NCBI RefSeq assembly: GCF_044335535.1
Contig: NZ_JBIQVZ010000004.1
Coordinates: 124,001-188,000, forward strand
Reading direction: 5' to 3'
Length of the DNA: 64,000 bases
From: Mariniflexile sp044335535
GTDB taxonomy: Bacteria; Bacteroidota; Bacteroidia; Flavobacteriales; Flavobacteriaceae
The position numbers and the translations under genes are program-made. The stretch's first letter is position 1, and each line of letters begins with the position of its first letter. The notes under the pieces were generated by a model that saw only the letters and a program-made list of their open reading frames with translations, searched no databases and was not told the origin of the DNA. Positions 8,326 to 17,975 of this stretch are shown one piece after another.

Positions 8326-9321
8326 ATGAATTTTACTTTAATAGTTTGTACATACATGCGACCAAAACCACTGTTAACTTTATTGCAGTCGGTAGCGAAA
8401 CAAACATTATATCCCAATGACATTTTAATTATTGATGGTTCTACCAATAATGACACAGAAACCATTTTAAAAGAAAATGCATTTAAAAACTTAAAATATT
8501 TTAAAGTGGATGCCCCCCATAGAGGCTTAACCAAACAACGTAATTTTGGAGTTAAAAAGGTTTCTGAATCTTCGGAGATTATTTGCTTTTTGGATGATGA
8601 TGTTATTCTTAAAGCAAATTATTTTGAAGCTTTAATAAAAACATATTCTGAAAAGAAAGATGCTTTAGCGGTTGGCGGTTATATTATTAACGAAGTAAGT
8701 TGGACGAAGTCCGATCATAAAAAGGATCCTTCAAAATTTTACTATGATGGATGGATGCGAAGTGAACCTTCACGATTCAAAATGAGACGAAAATTTGGTT
8801 TACTACCAGACGCTATACCAGGATGTATGCCTACGTTTTCACATGGGCGCTCTATTAGTTTTTTACCACCTTCAGGAGGCATTTATGAAGTAGAACAACT
8901 TATGGGAGGTGTTTCTTCTTATAGAAAAGATGTTTTCAACCGATTTAATTTTTCAAGCTATTTTGAAGGTTACGGACTTTATGAAGATGCCGATTTTTCA
9001 TTGCGTTTGGCAAAAACAGGAAAACTCTATGTGAACACCAATGCGCAATTGGCACACTATCACGATGGTTCCGGTCGTCCCAATAAATACGGTTATGGCA
9101 AAATGGTCCTTCGGAATGGCTGGTATGTATGGCGCGTTAAATATCCAAATCCTACTTTTAAAGCGCGATTAAAATGGCATGCTACAGCCATTTTATTGAC
9201 TAAAATAAGATTGCTTAACGTCATAACGACTTCAGAAAGAAAAGAGGCGTTCACCGAAAGTTTAGGGCGTATTGTTGGCTGGTTTTCGCTTATCTTTAAT
9301 GCTCCAAAAGTTAACAGATAG
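8326..9321 (+). CDS. Glycosyltransferase family 2 (GT-A)
   Basis: The 331-residue protein begins with the GT2 fold: LIVCTYMRPKPLLTLLQSV, LIIDGST, then GLTKQRNFGV and the DDD motif at residues 90-92. A GGVSSYRKDVF stretch and YEDADFSLRL carry the acceptor-side acidic motif. It is likely an inverting transferase acting on lipid-linked glycan intermediates at the inner membrane. Its stop is three bases before the start of the acetyltransferase gene, so the two are co-transcribed, and the following genes continue as one tightly packed unit to 13398. Confidence 0.85.
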   Translation: MNFTLIVCTYMRPKPLLTLLQSVAKQTLYPNDILIIDGSTNNDTETILKENAFKNLKYFKVDAPHRGLTKQRNFGVKKVSESSEIICFLDDDVILKANYFEALIKTYSEKKDALAVGGYIINEVSWTKSDHKKDPSKFYYDGWMRSEPSRFKMRRKFGLLPDAIPGCMPTFSHGRSISFLPPSGGIYEVEQLMGGVSSYRKDVFNRFNFSSYFEGYGLYEDADFSLRLAKTGKLYVNTNAQLAHYHDGSGRPNKYGYGKMVLRNGWYVWRVKYPNPTFKARLKWHATAILLTKIRLLNVITTSERKEAFTESLGRIVGWFSLIFNAPKVNR

Positions 9322-9324
9322 CTC

Positions 9325-9876
9325 ATGGCTAGATTTAGACAAGACATAGAAAAATATAAAAAATATAGTGGTAATAAATCAGGAGTCATCTTGTTGTTAA
9401 CCACCCAAGGGCTTTGGGCATTATGTGTTTATAGGTTTTTTAACGCCATTTATAGGAGGCGGATGCCCACAATAATTAAAAAACCACTTTTGATTTTGGG
9501 TGTCATCTGTCAAAAATGGATAGAACTTGTTGCGGGCATTCATTTGCCTTATTCAGCAAGTATTGGAGTGTCTTGCTATATCGGTCATTTTGGTGGTATT
9601 ATAGTCAATTCCAATGCCGTAATTGGTGCTAATTGTAATATCTCCCAAGGCGTAACCATTGGGGTTAGCGGACGTGATGAAAAACGAGGGGTTCCTGTAA
9701 TTGGGAATCATGTATATATGGGAGCCCATGCTGTTATCGTTGGAAAAATAACGGTTGGTGATAACTGTGTTATAGCTGCCAACTCACTAGTTGTTAAATC
9801 GGTTGATGCCAATACTACGGTTATGGGTGTGCCTGCCGTAGTTGTAAATAACAATACTTCAAAAGATTATATTTAA
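9325..9876 (+). CDS. Hexapeptide-repeat O-acetyltransferase (serine-acetyltransferase-like)
   Basis: The 183-residue protein has a short helical N-terminus and a left-handed beta-helix: successive hexapeptide turns run from GIHLPYSASIGVSCYIGHFGG through NAVIGANCNISQGVTIG to GNHVYMGAHAVIVGKITVGDNCVIAANSLV. This arrangement resembles the catalytic half of CysE. In a glycan cluster it more probably O-acetylates a sugar of the repeat unit than serine. It overlaps the following gene by one base (stop/start TAATG), indicating translational coupling. Confidence 0.8.
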   Translation: MARFRQDIEKYKKYSGNKSGVILLLTTQGLWALCVYRFFNAIYRRRMPTIIKKPLLILGVICQKWIELVAGIHLPYSASIGVSCYIGHFGGIIVNSNAVIGANCNISQGVTIGVSGRDEKRGVPVIGNHVYMGAHAVIVGKITVGDNCVIAANSLVVKSVDANTTVMGVPAVVVNNNTSKDYI

Positions 9877-11009
9877 TGAAGTTTTTAGTCATTACAAATG
9901 CTCCAACTTTAAAAGAAAATGATTCTTATGTGGCTTATGAACCTTATGTTCGGGAAATGAATATTTGGGCGAAATACGTTGATGCGTTTACCATACTATC
10001 TCCAACAAGTTACGATAAAGCACTATTGACGTCCCGTTTTGATGTGCAACCAAAAGTAATATCAGTAAGGTCACTTCAGTTTAATTCATTAGGAGCCATT
10101 GTATCCAGTTTATTGGGTATGCCTATGATTGTTGTTAAACTATTTCAGACCTGCAAAAAAGCCGACCATATTCATTTAAGATGTCCAGGTAACATGGGCT
10201 TGTTAGGGTGTTTTGTTCAAATATTTTTTCCGAAGAAAACAAAAACAGCCAAATATGCTGGTAACTGGGATCCAAATGCCCAACAGCCTTTAAGTTACAG
10301 GCTCCAAAAGTGGATCTTGAGTCACCCCTTTTTAACTAAAAACATGCAGGTTTTGGTGTATGGTGATTGGCCAAACCAAACTAAAAATATCAAACCCTTT
10401 TTTACGGCTACGTATAAGGATTCTGAGATTGAAACACCCATTAAACGAGATTATTCGGGAGATTTGAAATTTGTTTTTGTGGGTACTTTAGTTCCGGGCA
10501 AGCGTCCGTTATTAGCCCTACAGATTATTGAGGCATTGTACAAACAAGGCAAAAACGTGTTTTTGGAGGTTTATGGGGAAGGTGTTTTAAAACAAGAATT
10601 ACAGGATTATATCCATATCCATGGTCTTGAAAAAATAGTTACTTTACATGGCAACCAATCTAAAGACACGATAAAAGAAACACTAAAAACGGCCCATTTT
10701 TTAATACTGCCATCAAAATCTGAGGGTTGGCCCAAAGCCATTGCTGAAGGCATGTTTTTTGGCGTGATTCCTATGGCAACAGCCGTTTCTTGTGTGCCTT
10801 ATATGTTAGACTTTGGCAACCGAGGGATTTTAATGGAGGCCCATTTGAATGAAGACGTTAATCACATTAATGATGCTTTAAAAGATATGGAAAAATTGGA
10901 ATCCATGTCTAAAAAAGCTTCAAAATGGTCGCAACAGTACACTTTAGAAACTTTTGAGAAAGCCATAGTTAAATTATTAAATTATAAATGCAAGTTTTAC
11001 AACTTATAG
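9876..11009 (+). CDS. Glycosyltransferase family 4 (GT-B)
   Basis: The 377-residue protein has FVFVGTLVPGKRPLLALQII at the start of the donor domain, EVYGEGVLKQEL, LHGNQSKD, and the EX7E motif EGWPKAIAE before GMFFGVIPMATAVSCVPYML. The N-terminal half lacks the usual GGxxR loop but keeps a Rossmann pattern (HIHLRCPGNMGLLG). It starts inside the stop codon of the acetyltransferase gene and overlaps the next gene by 22 bases. Sugar specificity is unknown. Confidence 0.8.
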   Translation: MKFLVITNAPTLKENDSYVAYEPYVREMNIWAKYVDAFTILSPTSYDKALLTSRFDVQPKVISVRSLQFNSLGAIVSSLLGMPMIVVKLFQTCKKADHIHLRCPGNMGLLGCFVQIFFPKKTKTAKYAGNWDPNAQQPLSYRLQKWILSHPFLTKNMQVLVYGDWPNQTKNIKPFFTATYKDSEIETPIKRDYSGDLKFVFVGTLVPGKRPLLALQIIEALYKQGKNVFLEVYGEGVLKQELQDYIHIHGLEKIVTLHGNQSKDTIKETLKTAHFLILPSKSEGWPKAIAEGMFFGVIPMATAVSCVPYMLDFGNRGILMEAHLNEDVNHINDALKDMEKLESMSKKASKWSQQYTLETFEKAIVKLLNYKCKFYNL

Positions 11010-12064
11010 ATTCTTTACATGCTGGTGGCGCAGAACGTGTGGCAGTAAATTACGCAAATGCGTTAGCAAGTCGTGTTGAAAAGTCGTTTTTATGTGCTAC
11101 TAGGGCTGAAGGGTTGTTAAAACAAAGTGTATTGAAAGAGGTTCATTATTTGTTTTTAAATAAAAAATCCAGTTTAGACTTTAGGGCTATAAGAAAGCTT
11201 AATAGATTTGTTAAAACCAATAATATAACCATCATTCATGCACATGCCTCCTCATTTTTTATAGCAACCATCATTAAAATTTTAAACCCAAAACAGGTCT
11301 TGATTTGGCATGAACATTATGGAAATAGAGACCAGACGTCGAGTGTAAATAAGTTTATTTTAAAACTGTGTTCTTTTTTTTTCTCAAGCATCATTACAGT
11401 TAATAAAGCATTGAAAGTAAGGAGTGAAGATAAGCTTTTGACTAAAAATGTACATGTTTTAGCTAATTATCCGCAAATTAATCCGACTTTAAAATTAACA
11501 ACGCTTCATGGTGAAACAGGTAAACGTCTTGTATGTTTAGCGAATTTAAGACCCGATAAAGACCATATTAATTTATTACATGCCTTTAATGAGGTTTATA
11601 AGCTTCAACCAAATTGGAGCTTGCATTTAGTTGGGCATTTTTATGAAGATGATTATTATCGTTCAATTAAAAGCTTTATTATTGAACGTCATTTAGAAAA
11701 ACAGGTGTTTATTTATGGAAGTTGTGCCGATGTTTCTAATATTTTAAGTCAAAGTACAATGGGTGTATTGTCTTCAAAATCTGAAGGATTGCCAGTAGCG
11801 CTTTTAGAGTATGGTTTAGCAGAATTACCTGTTATTGCTACAAATGTAGGTGATTGTAATAAAGTGATTTCCAATAATGAGGAAGGTCTTTTAGTTGAAC
11901 CTATAAACCATAAAGTTTTAGCTGAAGCTTTATTAACCTATATTAATGATTTAGATTTGAGGACTAAAGTTGCTAAAAATTTATATTTGAAAGTGACGTC
12001 CACTTTTTCAGAAGCAAAGGTTATGGAATCACTAATTGAAATCTACAAAGCCCACCAAAAATGA
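10988..12064 (+). CDS. Glycosyltransferase family 4 (GT-B)
   Basis: The 358-residue protein begins LQLIDSLHAGGAERVAVNYANAL, the classical GGAE(R) acceptor-domain loop of GT4. The donor domain starts at RLVCLANLRPDKDHINLL, continues with LHLVGHFYEDDY, and has EGLPVALLE as EX7E, then LPVIATNVGDCNKVI. It overlaps the preceding gene by 22 bases and the following polymerase gene by four (ATGA), so expression is coupled. It likely adds one residue of the surface glycan repeat. Confidence 0.85.
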   Translation: MQVLQLIDSLHAGGAERVAVNYANALASRVEKSFLCATRAEGLLKQSVLKEVHYLFLNKKSSLDFRAIRKLNRFVKTNNITIIHAHASSFFIATIIKILNPKQVLIWHEHYGNRDQTSSVNKFILKLCSFFFSSIITVNKALKVRSEDKLLTKNVHVLANYPQINPTLKLTTLHGETGKRLVCLANLRPDKDHINLLHAFNEVYKLQPNWSLHLVGHFYEDDYYRSIKSFIIERHLEKQVFIYGSCADVSNILSQSTMGVLSSKSEGLPVALLEYGLAELPVIATNVGDCNKVISNNEEGLLVEPINHKVLAEALLTYINDLDLRTKVAKNLYLKVTSTFSEAKVMESLIEIYKAHQK

Positions 12065-13398
12065 AATTGTCGCTATATTATAAACTTCTCGTTTTTCATG
12101 TCATTTTAGCGATAGGTGTTTACCTTATAAGGCCATTGGCATTGGTGTATTTTTTATTTATTACGGTGTTTTTTAGTTATAAAATTTTAAGGGCTTCTAA
12201 AAAGTACAAAACGTTCTATGTGTTGACAGCTTGTGCCTATATAGTCGGAATAGAAGTGTTTTTAAGAATGAATGGGGGTACGGTATTTTATGAAGCTATT
12301 AAATATTTGGTGATAGTTTTTATTCTTATGGGCTTAATAAGCAACAGTTTTTCTAATAAGGCATTGATTTATGTGCTATATATGGTACTATTAATACCAG
12401 GAATTTTTGTTGCGGTTGCCGATTTGGGTTTTGAAACCGATATTAGGAGAGCCATCGCTTTTAACTTAAGTGGTCCTATTTGTCTAGGAGTAACAGCCGT
12501 TTTTTGTTACAAACGAACCCTTACTTACAATCAGATAAAGATAGTGCTATTGGCTTTACTGCTACCTTTAATAAGTATGGCTGTTTATTTATTTTTATTT
12601 ACGCCCAATTTACAAGATGTGGTTACTGGAACGGAATCAAATTTTATAACCTCCGGTGGTTTTGGACCTAATCAAGTAGCAACTGTTTTGGGCATCGGTA
12701 TCTTTGTTTTGGCTACACGGTTTTTTATGTCTAAAGACCCTTTTTTATACCGATTTATAGATTTGTGTTTATTAGGTATATTGACGTATAGAGCACTCAT
12801 TACCTTTAGTAGGGGTGGTGTTTTTACAGCGGTTGTTATGATTTTGTTTTTTGTGGGATTATACTATTTAAAAGTTAATCTGAAAACCAAATTCCATATA
12901 AAATTTTCATTGTTTTTATTTTTAATATGTATATTCTCTATCTGGTTATACAGTTCTATCCAAACGAGTGGATTTATAGAAAAACGTTATGCTAATCAAG
13001 ATGCTTCAGGACGGGAAAAGCAAGATCTAACAACAGGTCGAACCGATTTAATGGCTTTTGAACTTAAAGAGTTTATCGATAATCCTTTTTTAGGTATTGG
13101 GGTAGGTAAAGTAAAAGAAGAACGCTTAAATGAGACAGGCGTTGCAGCAGCTTCCCACAACGAAATGAGTAGAATAGTAGCAGAACATGGGTTGTTAGGC
13201 ATGTTTGCTTTCCTGATCTTGTTAATGACTCCTTTGGTTTTTAGGATGAAAAATAAAACAAACTTATTTTTTTATTCGTTCTATTTATTTTGGTTATTGA
13301 CTATTAATCATTCAGCAATGCGTATTGCAGCGCCTGCATTTATTTACGGGCTTTGTTTGTTGAATATTACTTATGGAAATGGGAGGGTTAAGAGTTAA
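12061..13398 (+). CDS. O-antigen ligase/polymerase family membrane protein (Wzy/WaaL type)
   Basis: The 445-residue protein is almost entirely hydrophobic, with roughly ten to twelve membrane segments. A large periplasmic-type loop near the C-terminus carries GRTDLMAFELKEF, GIGVGKVKEERL and ASHNEMSRIVAEHGLLG, the Wzy_C/O-antigen ligase signature with its conserved histidine. Members polymerise repeat units on lipid carriers or ligate them to lipid A core in the periplasm. It overlaps the previous gene by four bases and ends the packed operon. Polymerase and ligase cannot be separated by sequence alone; the surrounding transferases favour polymerase. Confidence 0.8.
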   Translation: MKLSLYYKLLVFHVILAIGVYLIRPLALVYFLFITVFFSYKILRASKKYKTFYVLTACAYIVGIEVFLRMNGGTVFYEAIKYLVIVFILMGLISNSFSNKALIYVLYMVLLIPGIFVAVADLGFETDIRRAIAFNLSGPICLGVTAVFCYKRTLTYNQIKIVLLALLLPLISMAVYLFLFTPNLQDVVTGTESNFITSGGFGPNQVATVLGIGIFVLATRFFMSKDPFLYRFIDLCLLGILTYRALITFSRGGVFTAVVMILFFVGLYYLKVNLKTKFHIKFSLFLFLICIFSIWLYSSIQTSGFIEKRYANQDASGREKQDLTTGRTDLMAFELKEFIDNPFLGIGVGKVKEERLNETGVAAASHNEMSRIVAEHGLLGMFAFLILLMTPLVFRMKNKTNLFFYSFYLFWLLTINHSAMRIAAPAFIYGLCLLNITYGNGRVKS

Positions 13399-13690
13399 GA
13401 GTTAAGAGTTAAGAGTTCTGAGTTAAGAGTTATGAGTTAAGGATTAAGAATTAAGAATGCAGAATTAAGAAAATAGAAAATAGAGAATAGACAAGAGACA
13501 TGAGACATGAGACGAGAGACGAGAGACAAGAGACCAAGAAAAACTTTGTCACTTAAATATTTTGAAACTCTGTAGCTCTGTAACTTTGAAACTTTGAAAC
13601 TTTGCAACTTTGGCACTTTGAAGCTTTGTAACTTAAAAACTTTACGCCTTAGCGGCTTCGCGAGACAAATAAATTTAGAGAGACAAACAC
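13393..13690. repeat. Low-complexity word repeats
   Basis: The gap between the polymerase gene and the next glycosyltransferase consists of repeated words: GAGTTAA units (13386-13445), AGACATGAGACGAGAG units (about 13494-13535), and CTTTGAAA/CTTTGCAA octamers (about 13560-13640). There is no gene. The composition matches other gaps in the window, especially 26726-27700. Confidence 0.75.
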
Positions 13691-13697
13691 ATAAACA

Positions 13698-14708
13698 ATG
13701 AAAAACCTCCTATACATAGGAAACAACTTATCTAAAACCGGTAAAACTGAAACGACCATTGAAACCTTGAGCAAAAGGTTAAGCATAGAAGGTTATACTG
13801 TTTATACCAGTTCAAATAAAAAGAATAAACTATTACGTCTTCTTGATATGCTTTTTGCTATTTTAAAATATGCCAAAAAGGTAGATTATGTTTTAATAGA
13901 TACATATAGTACTTCAAATTTTTATTATGCGCTTTTTTGTAGTTATTTATGCCGCTTTTTAAACTTAAAATACCTGCCTATTTTACATGGTGGTAATTTA
14001 CCAAACCGATTAAAAACAAATCCAAAGTTAAGTCAAGCTATTTTTAACCATGCCTATAAAAATATAGCACCTTCGGTTTACATACAGTCTGAATTTGAAA
14101 AAGCAGGATATTCTAATTTGTTTCATATACCCAACGCCATAACTCTTAAAAACTATGATTTTAAACAAAGAAATTCCGAAACCGTTCATTTGTTATGGGT
14201 ACGTTCGTTTTCAGATATATACAATCCGCTTTTAGCTGTTGGAATTTTAAAGGCTTTGCAAGATGAGCATATAAATGCAACACTTAGTATGGTAGGCCCC
14301 GATAATGATGGTTCTTTACAAAAAACAAAGGATTATGCAAAAGCACTAGGTGTAGAAGTTAATTTTACAGGAAAACTTTCAAAAGAAGCATGGATTTCAT
14401 TATCTAAAAACCACACTATTTTTATAAACACCACCAGTTTTGATAACATGCCGGTTAGCGTTATGGAAGCTATGGCCTTAGGTTTGCCTATTATTTCTAC
14501 AAACGTAGGAGGTATGCCGTTTTTAATTACTAACAACCACGACGGCATTTTGGTAAACCCAAACAGTGTAAACGAATTTGTTGAAGCTGTAAAAAAGATA
14601 CTTTTAAACCACGAAACTACACATGATATGACTTTAAACGCTCGAAAAAAAGTAGAAAGTTATGATTGGGACGTTGTTAAAAAATTGTGGATTAGTGTAT
14701 TTCAATAA
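13698..14708 (+). CDS. Glycosyltransferase family 4 (GT-B)
   Basis: The 336-residue protein starts YIGNNLSKTGKTETTIETL and has ILHGGNLPNRL in the acceptor domain. The donor domain contains LLWVRSFSDIYNP, LSMVGPDNDGSL and VNFTGKL. The usual EX7E motif reads DNMPVSVME, so the first acid is aspartate, a substitution seen in some GT4 members. LPIISTNVGGMPFLI follows. It is a single gene between a repeat-filled gap and a 321 bp gap, so probably its own transcript. Its place in the glycan pathway is inferred from location. Confidence 0.8.
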   Translation: MKNLLYIGNNLSKTGKTETTIETLSKRLSIEGYTVYTSSNKKNKLLRLLDMLFAILKYAKKVDYVLIDTYSTSNFYYALFCSYLCRFLNLKYLPILHGGNLPNRLKTNPKLSQAIFNHAYKNIAPSVYIQSEFEKAGYSNLFHIPNAITLKNYDFKQRNSETVHLLWVRSFSDIYNPLLAVGILKALQDEHINATLSMVGPDNDGSLQKTKDYAKALGVEVNFTGKLSKEAWISLSKNHTIFINTTSFDNMPVSVMEAMALGLPIISTNVGGMPFLITNNHDGILVNPNSVNEFVEAVKKILLNHETTHDMTLNARKKVESYDWDVVKKLWISVFQ

Positions 14709-15029
14709 TTGAATAAATAGTAGTTTGTGCCATGTGTTTAGTACCTTTAGCGTGGAGCTTTTTTACTTTTTTGATTGAAGTAAAAAACAGATATTTTATT
14801 TTTAGTTTTTTGCACTTTACAGTAGCACTACGGATAAAAAACAGGTAAAATATGGGACAAAAAGATTATTTTTGCAGCCAATTGAAAAAGTCAAGATGAG
14901 ATATCATTTTTATTCTAAAAAAGCAATATAAAGTGATATTTAATTTGTCGGACAGAGCTTGTCGAAGCCCTAATTTTAAAAACGTCATTGGTAGTTCATG
15001 GTTAATACAAATAAATACAAATTGTAAGA
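14709..15029 (+). promoter_or_regulatory. Leader region upstream of the initiating sugar transferase
   Basis: This 321 bp gap has no gene. TATTTTTG at 14867-14874 fits TAnnTTTG and would give a leader of about 150 nt. A REP-like unit (GAGCTTGTCGAAGCC, about 14956-14970) lies inside the leader. No convincing riboswitch or terminator was seen. Confidence 0.4.
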
Positions 15030-16421
15030 ATGTCTAAAAAAGGGATTCATTTCGAAATATCAGAACGTAAAGTGTTGCTTCGAATTTTCGATATTGTTTC
15101 AATACTTATTGTCTTGTACTTTGTAAGCAACACTTTTAAGTTTGATTATTTTACCATAACAAAAGAAAATTGGCGTTGGGCGTTTGTGCTTGTTTTATAC
15201 ATTTCCATATTTGGAACCATTTTTGAACTTTACGACTTGCAAAAATCCAGCAAGCTTGAAAAAATTTCTACCAGTATTGTTTTTACGGTGTCTGTTACGG
15301 TACTGTTCTATTTTTTAACACCTTTTTTTACGCCTATTTTACCATACAATCGTCTGCAAATTGTATACTTCTATTTTGCCATACTTTTTGCTTTATTTTT
15401 ATGGCGAATTGCCTATTTAACATTTATTATCTCCCCACGTTTTTATAAAAAAGTGATTATTGTAGGCGAAATATCCAATATTCAAAGTATTATTGAAGCT
15501 TTTAAACATGCCGATCCTAATTATAAAATTGTGGGATTTATTAATTGTGAACCTAGAAAATCGGATAAAATTAAATTTAAAGGGATTGTTGAATACAGCC
15601 CAAAACAAATATATCAGGTTATAAAAGACGAAAATATATCGGAAATCGTTATTGCAAGTTACAATTCAGAATCTATAACAGCAGAAATTTACAGAGATCT
15701 AATTACCCTTTTAGAAGGCGGGTTTCCTATAAAAGAGTATACGCAGGTTTATGAAGACATGATGCAACGCGTGCCTGTTCAATTTGTTGGAAAAGATTTT
15801 TACAGATATTTTCCATTTAGCCGAACCAACCATAACAAGCTATATTTGTTTTTTCATCGCTTATTCGATGTTCTTATTTCTGTTTTAGGGCTTTTGTTTG
15901 GGCTTATAATATTGCCTGTAATTTTGTTGGGAAACCTCATTGGAAACCGTGGTCCCCTTTTTTACATGCAAGAGCGCATTGGTAAAAATGGTAATCTTTT
16001 CAGAATCTTAAAGTTTAGAACCATGATTATTAATGCTGAAACTGCTGGTGCTGTATGGGCAAAAAAAAATGATACCAGAATAACACCTTTTGGTAAGTTT
16101 CTAAGAAATACCCGCTTGGATGAATTTCCTCAGTTTTTAAATATTTTAAAAGGCGATATGAGCTTAATTGGCCCCAGACCAGAAAGGCCTCATTTTGTTA
16201 GGCAACTATCGCAACTATTGCCTTTTTATGAGACTAGGCATATTGTAAAACCAGGGCTAACAGGTTGGGCGCAAGTAAAAACAAGATATGGCTCATCTGT
16301 AGATGATAGTTTACTAAAGCTGCAATATGATTTGTATTATATTAAGCATAGAAGTTTTTTGCTGGATGCCAACATCCTTATAAAAACACTCAGCACCATT
16401 ATTTTCTATAGAGGGCAATAG
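15030..16421 (+). CDS. Polyprenyl-phosphate sugar-1-phosphate transferase (WbaP/WcaJ type)
   Basis: The 463-residue enzyme starts glycan assembly by moving a sugar-1-phosphate from a UDP sugar to undecaprenyl phosphate at the inner membrane. The N-terminal third has about four membrane segments, followed by a Rossmann-like CoA-binding-type domain (KVIIVGEISN, about residues 145-230). A fifth segment (RLFDVLISVLGLLFGLIILPVILL) leads to the catalytic domain: ILKFRTMI, NDTRITPFGKFLRNTRLDEFPQFLN, LKGDMSLIGPRPERP and KPGLTGWAQV. The DE pair in LDEFPQ is the expected catalytic acid motif. It closes the cluster and is the likely first enzyme for the repeat units made by the upstream transferases. 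Confidence 0.9.
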   Translation: MSKKGIHFEISERKVLLRIFDIVSILIVLYFVSNTFKFDYFTITKENWRWAFVLVLYISIFGTIFELYDLQKSSKLEKISTSIVFTVSVTVLFYFLTPFFTPILPYNRLQIVYFYFAILFALFLWRIAYLTFIISPRFYKKVIIVGEISNIQSIIEAFKHADPNYKIVGFINCEPRKSDKIKFKGIVEYSPKQIYQVIKDENISEIVIASYNSESITAEIYRDLITLLEGGFPIKEYTQVYEDMMQRVPVQFVGKDFYRYFPFSRTNHNKLYLFFHRLFDVLISVLGLLFGLIILPVILLGNLIGNRGPLFYMQERIGKNGNLFRILKFRTMIINAETAGAVWAKKNDTRITPFGKFLRNTRLDEFPQFLNILKGDMSLIGPRPERPHFVRQLSQLLPFYETRHIVKPGLTGWAQVKTRYGSSVDDSLLKLQYDLYYIKHRSFLLDANILIKTLSTIIFYRGQ

Positions 16422-16530
16422 TTTTCAGTCACAGTCTCAGTTTTTAGAAAAAACAGTAAACATTTTTGTAGTCTATCACTTGTTTTAAAAAGCTTAGCAC
16501 CTTAACGTGAAATAAATGTCTATTGCTTAT

Positions 16531-16674
16531 TGGAATAGTATTTTATTAAAAACAAATATCTAATAAATAGAGCGATTAAAAAAGGAATAAATCCAATGGC
16601 AAATACTTGTACGCCAATGACCCAGTGAAGTGTTAACAGACATAAAAGAATGACCAAAAACTTCAGGTGTTTAA
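16531..16674 (-). pseudogene. Duplicated 3' end of the neighbouring DUF4105 gene
   Basis: About 144 bp here repeat the last ~48 codons of the downstream minus-strand gene (16801-16944), at a constant offset of 270 bp and with around nine differences. The copy keeps its own stop-like ending but has no 5' part. Between the two copies lies word-repeat DNA (TTCAAGGTT, CTATTCTCTATTTTCTATTGTC). It is a partial tandem duplication or the scar of a recombination between repeats. Confidence 0.8.
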
Positions 16675-16789
16675 AAAAGCTTTGCGTCTTTGCGCCTTAG
16701 CGTGAAATAAGGTTCAAGGTTTAGAGTTCAAGGTTCAAGGTTCTGGGTTTTCGTCTATTCTCTATTTTCTATTGTCTATCGTCTATTCT

Positions 16790-17965
16790 TTATTGTCTAT
16801 TAGAATAGTATTTTATTAAAAACAAATATCTAATAAATAGAGCGATTAAAAAAGGAATCAATCCAATGGCAAATACTTGTACACCAATAATCCAATGAAG
16901 TGTTAGCAGACATAAAAGAATGACCAAAAATTTCAGGTATTTAATAAACCAAGTGCTTGTTTTTTGCTTTAACAGTTGCCCAATGACTAAAATGTTTAGT
17001 GCGCATGCCCAAAGCAAATTATAGTTTTGGTGTGTCCCTTTGTGGTCTGTGGCAAACCAAAGTAATAAAATCAGTATACCAATAATACCTGTAAGACTGA
17101 ACAAGGTGACATCTAACCATACGGATTGCTTTTGTTTTTTAAAATCATTGTAGGTTATAAAAAGTATGAAACAACCCAATATGCCCAAAATAAATAAGGG
17201 ACTTGTTAAAAATTGGGAAGGAATGGGTTCATCAATTTTCTCGTAAAGTACGCTGCTTTTTTTCACCAGTGGCTCATTACTGTTTTTTATGGTAGCTACT
17301 TCAAAGAATTTGTAGATGTATTTTGGTAAAAACATATGCTCTTCTGAAGTCGCTTTTTTATCAATGACAGAACCTAATGCGACATCAATACCAAAGCAGC
17401 CCCACGAATTCCTATTTAAATTACTGTGTATTAGTTCCCTGAATGTTTGTGGTTTGAAATCTTTAGGGTCATTAAATTGAATAGAATTGTTTAAAGCAAT
17501 ATTGGTGACGTCCTTGATTTTTGTAGCACAATTATCATAAAAGAAATCATATAGATACCTTCTGTTTTCTGGTTTCATATTGTTCAACAAGTAATCAAAT
17601 AACTTCTGTTTTTCAATTTGTGAAAGATTCAAAACCTGTTCTTTAATACTTCTGTTTTGTGAAATATAATCATTGAAAAAATCTTCATAATAGTTCCAAT
17701 CAATAAGATAATTAAGTTTCCCTTGGGCAAACTTTAAATAAAAATAGGGTGCTTTAAAATCATAAACACCATAGTTAAATGCCAAATCAATGCCCTTTAT
17801 GGGGTCTTTCACTCTAAAGGCATTGTGTCCAAACGAATCGTTTAGTGATGCGCCGGGACCGATGGTTAACACGCTAATTTCGGCTTGTTCAGATAAGATA
17901 TTTTGTTGAGCGGTTATTATTTCAACAAATAAAAAAAGACATAAAAAAAGTAGTTTTTTTTGCAT
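16790..17965 (-). CDS. DUF4105 family exported/membrane protein
   Basis: The 391-residue protein has an N-terminal signal peptide (LLFLCLFLFVEIITAQ), a DUF4105 domain at about 25-230 (IGPGASLNDSFGHNAFRV, FNYGVYDF, FYDNCATKIKDV) and four to five C-terminal membrane segments from about residue 255. DUF4105 resembles the N-terminal periplasmic domain of Lnb, a lipoprotein-modifying enzyme in Firmicutes; the conserved His (GHNAFRV) and Cys (YDNCATKI) are present, so a periplasmic hydrolase or acyltransferase role is plausible but unproven. It follows the PorV/PorQ-family gene by 10 bp on the same strand. Its last bases merge into word-repeat DNA and its 3' end has been duplicated downstream. Confidence 0.75.
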   Translation of the reverse strand: MQKKLLFLCLFLFVEIITAQQNILSEQAEISVLTIGPGASLNDSFGHNAFRVKDPIKGIDLAFNYGVYDFKAPYFYLKFAQGKLNYLIDWNYYEDFFNDYISQNRSIKEQVLNLSQIEKQKLFDYLLNNMKPENRRYLYDFFYDNCATKIKDVTNIALNNSIQFNDPKDFKPQTFRELIHSNLNRNSWGCFGIDVALGSVIDKKATSEEHMFLPKYIYKFFEVATIKNSNEPLVKKSSVLYEKIDEPIPSQFLTSPLFILGILGCFILFITYNDFKKQKQSVWLDVTLFSLTGIIGILILLLWFATDHKGTHQNYNLLWACALNILVIGQLLKQKTSTWFIKYLKFLVILLCLLTLHWIIGVQVFAIGLIPFLIALFIRYLFLIKYYSNRQ

Positions 17966-17975
17966 AAAATTAAGG

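Noticed and set aside
9325..9876. Assignment as cysE (cysteine biosynthesis)
   Set aside because: Only the hexapeptide catalytic part is present and the gene is embedded among glycosyltransferases, so sugar O-acetylation is more likely.
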